Origin: DATBSL01 sp963729875
Lineage (GTDB): Bacteria; Acidobacteriota; Vicinamibacteria; Fen-336
Direction of reading: 5' to 3'
NCBI GenBank assembly: GCA_963729875.1
Contig: CAVSPR010000007.1
Span: forward strand, 62,001 to 126,000
Length of the DNA stretch: 64,000 nucleotides
Shown here piece by piece: positions 1 to 8,602 of the stretch; the first letter of the stretch is position 1, and each line of letters begins with the position of its first letter. The notes beneath the pieces were generated by a model, which saw nothing but the letters and a program-made list of their open reading frames with translations, was not told the DNA's origin and did no database searches. The position numbers and the translations under genes are program-made.

Positions 1-182
1 TCGTGCATCACATCCTACTCCCGTCGCGCCAGGGCGATCCGCGAGAGGGCCTCGCCCCCGCGGGTGGGAAAGCAGGGGTTATGCCAGGTAGAGCGGACGT
101 CCGGATCCGGCTGAGGCACAGCGAGTTGCTTCACACGGGGACCGAGTCCGGCCTCCCCGCCTGACCGACAACCGGACAGCTC

Positions 183-1114
183 TCAGCCGTCCGCCTTCCG
201 CAGAAGCGCCTCGATCTCGTCCCGCCGCGGGGCCGAGGGCTGCGCGCCGAGCTTCGTCACGGAGAGCGCCGCGGCGGCGTTGGCGAAGCGGACGGCGTCG
301 AGCAGCGGGCGGCCCTCGACGAGGGCCACCGCCAGCGCGCCGCAGTGGACGTCGCCGGCCGCGGTCGTGTCCACCGCCTCCACCGCGAAGCCGGGCACGA
401 GCGCGCGCACGCCGTCCCCGGCCACGTAGGCGCCGCGCGCGCCGAGGGTCAGCACGACGGTCTTCGGCCCCTTCGCGCAGGAGCGCCTGGGCCGCCGCCT
501 CGACGTCGGCGTCGGTCGCGACGGCCTCCGGCCGGTCAGGAACTCGGCCTCGGTCTCGTTCACCGCGAGGTACGCGAGCCGCGCGAGCGAGGCCTCCGCG
601 ACTTGCCGCGCCGGCGCGAGGTTGAGCATGACCGGCTTGCCGAGCTCCGCCCCGAGGGCGATCACGTGGTCGAGCGTCTCCGGCAGGATCTCGCACTGGC
701 TGATGACGATCGCCGCCCCCTCGATCGCCTCGCGGGCGCGGTCCACGTGCGCGGGGGTCAGGCGGTAGTTGGCGCCGGGGGCCACCGCGATGCAGTTCCG
801 GCCCTCGCCCGCCGACCATGATGAGCGCGGTGCCGGAGGCGACTCCCGCTCTCCTCGAAGACGAAGCGGGTGTCGATGCCGTCTGCCTTCAGGCTCTCGA
901 CCACCTGGCCGCCGTAGGCGTCGTCGCCCACGCAGCCGACGAAGACGACGTCTCCTCCGGCGCGGGCCGCCCCCACCGCCTGGTTCGCGCCCTTGCCCCC
1001 GAATACCTGGGCGAAGACGCCGTCGGTCACCGTCTCGCCGACCTTCGGCAGGCGGGGCATCTTCATGACGAGGTCGACGTTCGAGCTGCCGACGACGACG
1101 ATCGCTCCCTTCAC
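183..1114 (-). CDS. rbsK: Ribokinase (PfkB family), reading frame broken
   Basis: Phosphorylates ribose at O5 with ATP in the cytoplasm. The N-terminal third (GTG start) carries the substrate motif GGKGANQAV near residue 40. The C-terminal third carries the anion-hole and catalytic-base motif DTTAAGD, but with VHCGA where TFxGA is usual. The length of about 310 codons fits the family. The frame is broken at about four places (near 850, 800, 525 and 480). Three behave as one extra base and one as a missing base, and joining the pieces gives a continuous ribokinase. The start overlaps the 3' end of the sugar permease gene, so the two are probably cotranscribed and cover ribose uptake followed by phosphorylation. 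The breaks look like sequence errors rather than decay because the conserved motifs survive on both sides. The first 182 bases of the window, downstream of this gene, show nothing I can support. Confidence 0.85.
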
Positions 1115-2129
1115 GGCCTCGTCCTCACGACCAGCCGCGCCGCGACGATCATCGCGAGCCCGGCGATGAAGAGACGAACATGGCGGCGATGAGCCGGCCC
1201 GTCCCCGAGGCGCCCGCGCCCGCGAACTCCTTCCAGACGAAGACCCCCCACGCCGCCGCCACCATCGTCGCTCCCTGGCCGAGGCCGTAGGAGATCGCGA
1301 AGCCCGCCTGCTCGGAGGCGATGAGGCTCATCGTCATGCCGAAGCACCAGATGAAGCCGCCGAGGAGGCCGACGAGGTGGAGCCTCGGGTTGCCCTTCGT
1401 GACGTACTCGCCGTAGGTGGTGGCGGCGCCGCTCACCGGCCGGTACATGAAGAAGGAGTTCCAGAGGAAGTTCGAGAGGAGGACGCCGAGGGTGAAGACG
1501 AGCATCGCGGAGAAGGGCGTGAGCCGCCCGGCCTGCGGGTCCCGGAAGTCGGTGATCATCGACGCCGCCACGAATCGGTAGAAGAAGCCCATCAGCAGCC
1601 CGGAGAGCACGGAGAGGGCGAGGCCCCTGGCGGTCGCCCCCTTCGCCGATGGCAGCTTCGCGTAGGCCCGCGCGTCCACGAGGATCGCCGCGACCACGAG
1701 GGCGACGCCCGCGAAGAGAAGGACCGGGCTGCCGAGGGGGGTGGCGACGTAGTTCACGACCACGCCGACGACGAGGGCGAGGCCGATCGCGACGGGGAAG
1801 GCCACGGCGAGGCCGGCCACGTCGATGGCGGCCACGATCAGCAGGTTCGCGAGGTTGAAGACGATGCCCCCGACGAAGGCCGACCCGAGCGCATCCCCGC
1901 CCGCCTGCCGCAGGTCGGCGAGGAAGCCCCGCCCCTCGCTGCCCGTGCTCCCGATCGTGAGCCCGAGCACGAGCGAGGTCACGACGAGGCCGATCGCGTA
2001 GTCCCAGTAGTAGAGGGGAAAGGGCCACTCCTTCGAGGCCAGCTTGAGGGTGTTGGCCCACGACCCCCAGCACAGCATGGTGACGAAGCAGAGCCCGACC
2101 GCCACGGCGTAGGAGTCGACGATCAGCAT
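1111..2129 (-). CDS. GRP-family sugar permease (RbsU/GlcU-like)
   Basis: Integral membrane protein with about ten hydrophobic segments, starting MLIVDSYAVAVGLCF and containing the early tryptophan-rich stretch CWGSWANTLKL seen in glucose/ribose uptake proteins of the drug/metabolite transporter superfamily. It probably brings a sugar into the cell. The gene directly downstream is ribokinase and overlaps it, so ribose is the likeliest substrate (inference). The last 25 or so codons are shifted: near 1180 one base appears to be missing, after which the final membrane segment (IAGLAMIVAARLVV) continues in another frame to a stop at 1111. Without that correction the protein would lose its last helix. 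RhaT-type or other DMT specificity is possible. Confidence 0.75.
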
Positions 2130-2146
2130 CGAAGGTCCCTCCCCGG

Positions 2147-3180
2147 CTACCAGTGCAGCTCGACCACGTCTGTCCCGGACGGCGTGGGCGGCGCTCACCT
2201 GCTGTCCCTCGAACTCGGCGCTCGCCCCCCACACGCGGGCGAACTTCAGCTCGGCCGCCATCCCGCGGTGGACCTGCTGCGCCACGTCGCGCACGGTCCC
2301 GCCGCCGCGCAGGGTGAAGGGCCGCCCCATGTCCGGCGGGTGGCCCGGCACCTTCGAGTAGACGCGCACGATTCCCAGCAGGGAGTGGAGGGCGGGCCCG
2401 ACCGCGGCCAGGCCGGCCCCCGTCTCGGCGGAGACGGCCAGGGAGTCGAACGGGTCGGGCGCGATCTCCCGGAAGACCGCGAGCTCGGCGCCGGGGTCGG
2501 CGAAGAGGTCGGCCTTGTTCGCGAGGAGCAGCGCGGGCAGTCGCGCGCGGAAGGGGTCGAGGCCGGCGTCCTCCCCCTCGTGGGCGGCCTCGGCCACCGC
2601 CGGCGCGCCGAGGCGCGGGACGAGGGTCACCTTCTTCTCCGCGAGACGCCGCTCGACGGCGTCGAGCTGCTCCACGCAGCCGGGGTCCGAGAGGTCCACG
2701 ACGAGCGCCACCGCATCGGCGTTGTGGAGGGTGCCGGACATCCAGGGCTCGAATGTGTCCGCGGCCACGGGCGGGAGGTCCACGAGCTGGAACTGCACGT
2801 CCTCGTGGGCCAGCATGCCCGGCAGCGGGTACTTCGTCGAGAAGGGGTACGGCCCCACCACCGCGTGGGAGCCGGTGAGCCGCGCGTGCAGGCTCGACTT
2901 GCCGGCGTTCGGCGGGCCGACGAGCGCCACCTGGCCGGCGCCCTCGTGCCGGACCGTCAGGTCGGGCCCGCCGCGGACCGCCCCCTTCTTCGGCCCGCCG
3001 AGCCTCGTCGGTCAGCTCCTTGATGCGGGTCTTGATCTCGGCCTGCAGGTGCTCCGTCCCCTTGTGCCTGGGGATCGTGCGCAGCATCTCCCGCAGGCAC
3101 TCGAGCTTCTCCTGCGGCTCGCGGGCGCGGCGGAACTTCTCCTGGGCGTCCTTGTACTCGGGCGAGAGGTTGGCCGGCAT
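2147..3180 (-). CDS. DRG/Obg-type GTPase with TGS domain, two frame breaks
   Basis: A translation-factor class GTPase. The N-terminal coiled region begins MPANLSPEYKDAQEKF, which is typical of the DRG family and is why I prefer the ATG at 3180 over the one at 3201. It is followed by the P-loop GPPNAGKSS, a DLPP switch II, the guanine-specificity motif NKAD, and a C-terminal TGS domain ending DVVELHW. The frame is broken near 3000 (before the G domain) and near 2175 (in the last ten residues); each behaves as one extra base. Joining the frames yields a normal DRG-like protein of about 344 residues. It sits 17 bases upstream of the sugar permease on the same strand. Its cellular role is not defined by the sequence; the family acts around the ribosome. 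Confidence 0.75.
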
Positions 3181-3296
3181 GGCGGCGGAGCCGGCGCGCA
3201 TCGTGCCTCCCCCGCGCCCCGCCGGTCAAGCCGGCCTTGCGCGGCCGGGGATCCTGCGGGAGACTCCGCGCACCCTCGAGGGGCGGGAGGGTCGAG

Positions 3297-3767
3297 GTGG
3301 CCTTCGAGCGGCCGGGCTGGGACGAGTACTACATGGGCATCGCGCGGGCGGTGGGGGCGCGCTCGAACTGCATCCGCCGCCAGGTGGGCGCCCTGATCGT
3401 GGTCGAGAAGGCGATCATCGCGACCGGCTACAACGGCACCCCGATGGGCGTCGCCAACTGCGCCGAGGGCGGCTGCCCCCGCTGCGCCTCGGACGCCCCG
3501 CCCGGGGCCGGCTACGACACCTGCGTCTGCGTCCACGCCGAGCAGAACGCGATCGTGATGGCCGCCCGCCACGGCAACGCCACGAACGGCGGCATCCTCT
3601 ACGCGACGCTGCGCCCCTGCTTCGGCTGCGCCAAGGAGTCGATCCAGGCCGGGATCCGCGAGGTCGTCTTCGACAAGCCCTACGAGTACGGGGCGGGGCT
3701 CGAAGAGGCGTACCGGCGGCTCATCGCCGAGTCCGGCATGAAGCTTCGCCAGCACCCGCCGCGCTGA
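3297..3767 (+). CDS. Deoxycytidylate (dCMP) deaminase family protein
   Basis: A cytosolic zinc-dependent deaminase expected to convert dCMP to dUMP for thymidylate synthesis. The zinc and catalytic motif HAEQNA (His ligand plus the proton-shuttle Glu) and the Cys pair PCFGC lie in the usual order. An internal cluster CPRCAS also matches the dCMP deaminase/ComEB branch. I chose the GTG start at 3297 because a GGGAGG sequence sits just upstream and the family N-terminus (FERPGWDEYYMGIA) begins there. The length, 156 residues, is normal. It is divergent from the GTPase operon on the other strand. A ComE operon protein 2-like role cannot be excluded. Confidence 0.85.
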   Translation: MAFERPGWDEYYMGIARAVGARSNCIRRQVGALIVVEKAIIATGYNGTPMGVANCAEGGCPRCASDAPPGAGYDTCVCVHAEQNAIVMAARHGNATNGGILYATLRPCFGCAKESIQAGIREVVFDKPYEYGAGLEEAYRRLIAESGMKLRQHPPR

Positions 3768-3781
3768 CGAGGGCGGCGGAG

Positions 3782-4037
3782 TCAGCGGTAGACGGCGAGC
3801 GCGCGCGTCACGGCCTCGGCCAGGTAGAGCGCCCCCAGCCCGAGCGCGAACGCGGGCTCCAGCCAGCCCCGCCACGCCGCGCCGCGTCCCTTCCCCGGCA
3901 CCTCGATCCTCCGCCGCGCCTCGAGCGCGGCCAGGCAGCGCGCCCGGATCCGCTCGGCCCGGTCCCGGCCGCGCGTCGTGCACGCGCAGGGCGCGAAGGC
4001 CCGTCTCGACCTCCTCCCCGAGCTCCCGCGTCGTCAT
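3782..4037 (-). CDS. Small single-span membrane protein behind ECF sigma factor
   Basis: Starts MTTRELGEEVETGLRALRVHD five bases after the sigma-factor stop. After one apparent extra base (about 3960-3975) it reads on as a basic helix (RIRARCLAALEARRRIEV), then a hydrophobic segment (WLEPAFALGLGALYLAEAV) and a stop at 3782. The joined product is about 84 residues with one membrane span near the C-terminus. Position and topology suggest the membrane anchor of an anti-sigma factor or a small regulator of the sigma factor. However, no zinc-binding HxxxCxxC motif is present, so this is inference only. I do not recognise a family. Confidence 0.5.
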
Positions 4038-4042
4038 GGTCC

Positions 4043-4654
4043 TCACCCCGCTTTCGCCCGCGGCGCCGCGCGGTCCGCGCCCATCTCGGCCGCCAGCCTC
4101 TCGCGCGCCCGGTGCAGGCGCGCCCGCAGCGTCACCGCCGGCAGCCCGCACGCGGCCGCCGCCTCCGACGGCGTCATCCCCTCGACGCCGACGAGCAGCA
4201 GCACCTCGCGATCCCGGAGCGACAGCCGCCCCAGGGCCGCCTCCAACCGCCGCTCGAGCTCGGACCGCGCGGCGGCCTCGAAGGGCGAGTCGCCCCGCTC
4301 GGGCGCGGGCCACGCGGGATCGAGCTCGCTCGTGCGCGTCTCGTCCACGGCCCGCGACCGCCGCCAGCTGAAGTAGAGGTTGCGGGCCACCGCGAAGAGC
4401 CACGGGCCGAGACACGCCTCGTCCGCGAGGGTCGCGACCCGGCCCACGAGGCGCAGCCACGTCTCCTCCAGGAGGTCCTCGGCCACGTCGCGCCGCCGGC
4501 TGAGGCGGACGAGGAAGGAGAACAGCCGAGGCCGATAGGCCTCGTAGACCGCCTCGAAGGCGTCCGGGTCCCCGCCCTTGAGGCGGGCGACGAGGCGCAG
4601 CTCGATCTCGCGCTCCACGAAGGCTAAGACGCTCGGGAGGCCCCGGCGTGACAC
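4043..4654 (-). CDS. ECF-type RNA polymerase sigma factor
   Basis: A 203-residue group 4 sigma factor. Region 2 (DAFEAVYEAYRPRLFSFLVRL, then DVAEDLLEETWLRL) binds core polymerase and the -10 element. Region 4 (LSLRDREVLLLVGVEGMTPSEAAAACG, ending LRARLHRARERL) is a helix-turn-helix for the -35 element. No extra C-terminal domain is present. The small membrane protein immediately downstream is probably cotranscribed and may control it. The start is uncertain by some residues, because an internal start near LVARLKGGD would also give a typical protein. The regulon cannot be deduced from the window. Confidence 0.85.
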   Translation of the reverse strand: MSRRGLPSVLAFVEREIELRLVARLKGGDPDAFEAVYEAYRPRLFSFLVRLSRRRDVAEDLLEETWLRLVGRVATLADEACLGPWLFAVARNLYFSWRRSRAVDETRTSELDPAWPAPERGDSPFEAAARSELERRLEAALGRLSLRDREVLLLVGVEGMTPSEAAAACGLPAVTLRARLHRARERLAAEMGADRAAPRAKAG

Positions 4655-4716
4655 CCGGTCACGCCGAGGCCCGCCCCGCGTCCTCTCCCATGACGGTCTG
4701 GCCCCAGGAGGTGGAC

Positions 4717-5067
4717 ATGGCCCCCGGCATCATCATCACACTGTTCGTCGCGATCGTCGGCCTCGGAACGCTCTGGACGGCGATCCGCTTCGCGCTGCGG
4801 CCCACCGAGCACGGCCTCGCGGTCCTGCGGCCCCTCTCCGCGACCACGACGTTCGCCGCCCTCACCGCCTTCCTCCTCGGGATCACGAACGCCCTCGTCG
4901 GGGTGACCCGGAGGCTGGAGGCGGCGACCGACCCCTTCGCCACGGCGAAGGCGTGGCAGGTGTTCCTGGCCGGCCTCGCCGAGGGCACGGTGCCGCTCAT
5001 CGTGGCCTTCGCGCTGCTCGCCGTGGCCTGGCTGCTGGCCGCGGTCGGCCTGAGAAAGCAGGCCTGA
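4717..5067 (+). CDS. Small three-span membrane protein, ExbB/TolQ-like pattern
   Basis: A 116-residue hydrophobic protein preceded by a strong AGGAGG ribosome-binding site. It has three membrane segments: IIITLFVAIVGLGTLW, then a central one around TFAALTAFLLGITNALVGV, and a C-terminal one LIVAFALLAVAWLLAAVGL. The stretch LAEGTVPLIVAF resembles the helix pattern of MotA/TolQ/ExbB proton-channel proteins, but the protein is shorter and lacks their cytoplasmic domain. I do not assign a function. It lies between a divergent sigma factor gene and the PilZ gene, with 47 bases before the latter. Confidence 0.55.
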   Translation: MAPGIIITLFVAIVGLGTLWTAIRFALRPTEHGLAVLRPLSATTTFAALTAFLLGITNALVGVTRRLEAATDPFATAKAWQVFLAGLAEGTVPLIVAFALLAVAWLLAAVGLRKQA

Positions 5068-5114
5068 GCCGGTCCGCCTCCGCGCTAGAATGGCCGCGCG
5101 AGGAGGCGTGGCCC

Positions 5115-5600
5115 ATGGTGGACGAGGCGCCGGACGGGGTGGACCGCCGCTTCGGCAAACGGATGAAGATGCCGGTGACGGTCAGCGTGCGGGTCGAGGA
5201 CGGGCCCCCGCTCATCGCCAAGGTCCGCGACGTGAACGCGCGCGGCATGGGCCTCGAGGCCGTCCCCGGCGCCCTCGTGGGCAACCGGATCGCGGTCGCG
5301 TTCGAGGGCTACCCCGGCGTGTGCGAGGCTTTCGCCCTCGTGGGCCGGGTGGTGAACGTCTTCGATCCCCTCGCGAACGGCGTGGGGGTCGAGGTGGACC
5401 GCAAGGCCACCACCCCGGAGGGGATCCAGAGCTTCCGGACCCTGGTCCTCCACTACCTCCACCACCGACCGCTCCTCGACGACGTGAGCCGGGGCTACTT
5501 CGAGGGCCGCTGCACGAAGTGCGGGTGGGTGGGCCGCGTGGGCGCGCGCGCCCCCCGCTGCTCCCGCTGCGGGGGGAAGGTCGAGCCGGTCCACTCCTAG
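5115..5600 (+). CDS. PilZ-domain protein with C-terminal zinc ribbon
   Basis: Begins with the PilZ signature region: DRRFGKRMKMPVTV gives the basic RxxxR-like cluster, and RDVNARGMGLE corresponds to the D/NxSxxG motif. It therefore probably senses cyclic di-GMP, although the first motif is not a perfect RxxxR. The last 40 residues hold four cysteines in two pairs (CTKCG and CSRCG), a rubredoxin-type zinc ribbon. PilZ plus a zinc ribbon in 161 residues suggests a small adaptor that docks on a protein or nucleic-acid partner. Its stop codon overlaps the stop of the convergent dipeptidyl peptidase gene by two bases. Partner and output are unknown. Confidence 0.75.
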   Translation: MVDEAPDGVDRRFGKRMKMPVTVSVRVEDGPPLIAKVRDVNARGMGLEAVPGALVGNRIAVAFEGYPGVCEAFALVGRVVNVFDPLANGVGVEVDRKATTPEGIQSFRTLVLHYLHHRPLLDDVSRGYFEGRCTKCGWVGRVGARAPRCSRCGGKVEPVHS

Positions 5601-7801
5601 AGGCGCTGCTTCCAGAACTCCAGCATCTTGTCGAAGAGGTGGATGCTGGCCGGGCGGTCCTCGATCCCGTGCTGGCGCATGGGGTAGGCCATCAGGTCGA
5701 ACGGGATCCTCGCCTCCACCAGCCTGTCCACGAAGGCCCAGCTGTTCTGGGGGTGAACGTTGTCGTCCCCGGTCCCGAAGACCAGCAGCAGCCGCCCGTG
5801 CAGGTCCTTCGCTCGTGGCGGGAGCGAGGTGTGCTCGTAGCCCTCGGGGTTCTCGGCGGGCGGCTTCATGTAGGCCTCGGTGAACTTCGTGTCGTAGAAG
5901 CGCCAGTCGGTGCTCGGGGCGACCGCGATGCCGGCCTTGAACTCCTTCGACCGCGTGAGCGCGACCAGGGTGAACGTCCCCCCGCCGCTCCAGCCCCACA
6001 CCCCGACCCGCTCGGGGTCCACCCAGGGCTGCGACTTCAGCCAGCGGACGCCGGCGACGAGGTCGCCGAGCTCGCCGTCGCTCCACAGGCGGCGCGCGAC
6101 CGAGGTCTCGTGCGCTCGGCTCGCCGCGGTGGCGCTGCGGTTGTCGATGCTGGCGACGACGTAGCCCTCCTTCAGGAGCAGCTGGTTGAAGAAGAGGCCC
6201 CCGTCCCACCGGTCGAGGACCCTGGGTGCGCCCGGTCCCCCGTAGACGTGGAGGATCACCGGGTAACGGCGCGCCGGATCGAAGCCCGTGGGCTTGAGGA
6301 GGCTGGCCTGGAGCGGAGTCCCGTCTTCGGCCGGCACCGTCAGCAGCTCCGGGTACTGCAGGTCGAGGCCGGCCAGCAGGTCCGTGCGCGGCGGGGCGAG
6401 CGTCGCCTTCAGCGCGCCGTCGGCATCGCGAAGCGACAGCGACGGGAGCGTCGCGTGGCTCGAGTGGCCCTCGAGATAGAAGCGGTGGTCCGGGGAGAAG
6501 GTCACCGATCGGACGCCGTCCTCGCGCGACAGCCTCTCCATCCCCGAGCCGTCGAGGCGGACGCGGTACAGGTGCCGCTCGATCGGCGACTTCTCGAGGG
6601 CGGTGAAGTAGACGAAGCCGCGTGCCTCGTCCACCGCCACGATCGCCCCCCTGGGGGCCGATGTGAAACCGCCGGGGCCCCGTACCGACCACGGGCCCTT
6701 CGTCACCGGGTCCTCGAGCGTCCCGTCCAGGGCGTAGCGGTAGACGTGCGTGTAGCCGTCGCGGTCAGAGGTCCACAGGAACCGTCTTCCACCCTCGATG
6801 AATTTCAGGTCCTGCGTGTTCACCCAGGCGGCGTCCGTCTCGGTCAGGACGCGGGTCGGCTTCCCGCTCGCGCGGTCGACGAAGTAGAGGTCGAGGCGCG
6901 TCTGCAGCCGGTTCTCCGTCTGCACGGCCACGCGCCGGTTGTCGGGCGACCAATCCACCGCGACGACGTACTCGCACGGTGCGGCTTCCGGGTCCATCCA
7001 CGCGGTGCGCCCGCTCTCGACCTCCACGATGCCCACGCGGACGGAGGGGTTGGTGCCTCCCGCCTTCGGATACCGCTGGGTGCGGACGCCCGGCACCGCG
7101 GGCCGGAAGTCCGGGAAGGTCACCTGGGTGACCGCGGACTCGTCCGTGCGGAGGAACGCAATCGCGCCGCCGTCCTCGGACCACCAGTAGCCCGCGTCTT
7201 CGTGGTCGAAGATCTCCTCCCAGTACACCCACGAGAGCGCGCCGCTCCGGACGGTGTCCGACCCGTCGCTCGTGAGGCGGCTCTCGGTGCGGGAGGCCAG
7301 GTCCACGACGAAGAGATCGTTGCCGCGCAAGAAGGCCAGCCTCCGGCCGTCGGGAGACAGGCGCGGGACGGACTCCTTCTCCGCGGTCCGGGTCAGCCGC
7401 TCGAAGCGGGAGGTGGCGAGGTCGAGCAGGAAGAGGTCATCGGCGAAGACGTAGGCGGCACGGCGTCCGGCACGGTCCAGCGCATCGGGCCAGGCCAGCG
7501 ACTCCGGCACGCCCGAGTCCCCGAGGAGCGCCTTCAGGCTCGCCAGGGCGGCCTGGCCGTCCACGGCCGGGGTGCGGGCCCCGGTCGTGCCGAGCCGCTC
7601 GAGCGTCCGCCCGTCCTTCGGCTTCCGCGTGTCGAGGAGCAACACGTCCCCGGCGCTCGTCCACTCGAACCGCGGCAGCCGGGTCGGCTCCTCGCCCGCG
7701 TCGGAGAAGATCCACTCGACGGTGATCTCGCGCTTCTCCTGGGCCGGGAGCGGGGCGGCCAGGGCCAGGAGGAGGGCCGTCACGCACGTTCGGTCGATCA
7801 T
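5597..7801 (-). CDS. Dipeptidyl peptidase IV-type prolyl oligopeptidase (S9B)
   Basis: Exported serine peptidase of 734 residues with a signal peptide (VTALLLALAAPLPAQ). The beta-propeller half holds WVYWEEIFDHEDAGYWW, whose adjacent Glu pair binds the substrate N-terminus in DPP IV. The alpha/beta-hydrolase half carries the nucleophile elbow GWSGGG, the Asp in FGTGDDNVHPQ and the His in MRQHGI. It should remove N-terminal Xaa-Pro dipeptides in the periplasm. Its ATG overlaps the TGA of the upstream phosphopantetheinyl transferase gene (ATGA), so the two are translationally coupled despite unrelated functions. Confidence 0.9.
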   Translation of the reverse strand: MIDRTCVTALLLALAAPLPAQEKREITVEWIFSDAGEEPTRLPRFEWTSAGDVLLLDTRKPKDGRTLERLGTTGARTPAVDGQAALASLKALLGDSGVPESLAWPDALDRAGRRAAYVFADDLFLLDLATSRFERLTRTAEKESVPRLSPDGRRLAFLRGNDLFVVDLASRTESRLTSDGSDTVRSGALSWVYWEEIFDHEDAGYWWSEDGGAIAFLRTDESAVTQVTFPDFRPAVPGVRTQRYPKAGGTNPSVRVGIVEVESGRTAWMDPEAAPCEYVVAVDWSPDNRRVAVQTENRLQTRLDLYFVDRASGKPTRVLTETDAAWVNTQDLKFIEGGRRFLWTSDRDGYTHVYRYALDGTLEDPVTKGPWSVRGPGGFTSAPRGAIVAVDEARGFVYFTALEKSPIERHLYRVRLDGSGMERLSREDGVRSVTFSPDHRFYLEGHSSHATLPSLSLRDADGALKATLAPPRTDLLAGLDLQYPELLTVPAEDGTPLQASLLKPTGFDPARRYPVILHVYGGPGAPRVLDRWDGGLFFNQLLLKEGYVVASIDNRSATAASRAHETSVARRLWSDGELGDLVAGVRWLKSQPWVDPERVGVWGWSGGGTFTLVALTRSKEFKAGIAVAPSTDWRFYDTKFTEAYMKPPAENPEGYEHTSLPPRAKDLHGRLLLVFGTGDDNVHPQNSWAFVDRLVEARIPFDLMAYPMRQHGIEDRPASIHLFDKMLEFWKQRL

Positions 7802-8556
7802 CGTGCACCTCGCGGGTGGATGGAGCCTTCGGAGAGCCAGGCGTGGCCCGGGACCGCGGTGGCGAGGCCGGGCGGGTCGACGAGCGGCCGCGGCGGCTCG
7901 AAGGCCCCGGTCGCGGCCAGCGTCAGGACGAACGCGCCGAAGCGCTGCCACCAGCCCGGGAAGAGCGTGCCCTCGACCGCGCGGACGCCCATCGGCCGCC
8001 AGCCGATCACCGTGTCCCCCGGCGGGAACGACACCTCGACGCTGCGCGTGTCGCGGCGCAGGCCCGTCCGCAGCACCTTGAGGGCCGACTCCTTGCCGCA
8101 CCACACGAGGTTCGCCACGAGGTCACGCTCGGCCCCGGCCGCGGCCACGAGCGCCCGCTCCGCCGGGGTCAGGAAGTCGGCGACGAAGGCGTCGCTGCGC
8201 GGCTCGACGAGCTCGAGGTCGCAGCCGAGGGCGGTTCCGGGGGGACCGACGAGGCAGACCGCCTGGTCGGCGCGATCGGTCATGGTCAGGTAGGCGTGGG
8301 CCGGCCGGCCCTCGACGAGCGGCGCCGGCGCGCCGTCGGGCGCGCGGTCGATCTCGATCGCGCGCAGGGCGTCCGCCGACGCGTCGCGGCCCAGGTAGAG
8401 GGCGAGGGCCTTCTTGGCCGTCCAGCGTCCCAGGCGGAACTCGGTCCGCCGCTTCGGGAAGCGCATGCGGGCGACCCACGCCGCCTCGCGCGGCGAGAGC
8501 CACGCGTCGTCGGCCGGGGCGTCCGCCATGCCCTGCGACAGCCAGGCGAGGCTCAC
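7798..8556 (-). CDS. 4'-phosphopantetheinyl transferase (Sfp type)
   Basis: Transfers phosphopantetheine from coenzyme A to the Ser of carrier proteins. The two magnesium-binding and catalytic motifs are intact: GCDLE, and WCGKESALK with the Lys and Glu of the W(C/F)xKE(A/S)xxK signature. A conserved front region (RMRFPKRRTEFRLGRWTAKKAL) binds CoA. I place the start at GTG 8556, because the first beta strand (VSLAWLSQ) lies before the internal ATG at 8529. About 250 residues is normal for the Sfp group and longer than AcpS, which points to carrier proteins of fatty-acid, polyketide or peptide synthases; no such synthase is in the window. It is divergent from the UbiA gene. Confidence 0.85.
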   Translation of the reverse strand: MSLAWLSQGMADAPADDAWLSPREAAWVARMRFPKRRTEFRLGRWTAKKALALYLGRDASADALRAIEIDRAPDGAPAPLVEGRPAHAYLTMTDRADQAVCLVGPPGTALGCDLELVEPRSDAFVADFLTPAERALVAAAGAERDLVANLVWCGKESALKVLRTGLRRDTRSVEVSFPPGDTVIGWRPMGVRAVEGTLFPGWWQRFGAFVLTLAATGAFEPPRPLVDPPGLATAVPGHAWLSEGSIHPRGAR

Positions 8557-8602
8557 GGTTTCCGCTCGGCAGCCGGCATCCGGTGATTCTAGAATAGCGG
8601 CC

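Noticed and set aside
1..182. C-terminal coding fragment on the minus strand ending near position 17
   Set aside because: About 20 codons read smoothly to a TAG, but nothing recognisable is encoded and no start is visible.
79..819. Long Arg/Gly/Pro-rich reading frames antisense or out of frame to recognisable genes, here and throughout the window
   Set aside because: In DNA with this GC content, stop codons are rare in all frames. These frames have biased low-complexity products and overlap genes with clear domains.
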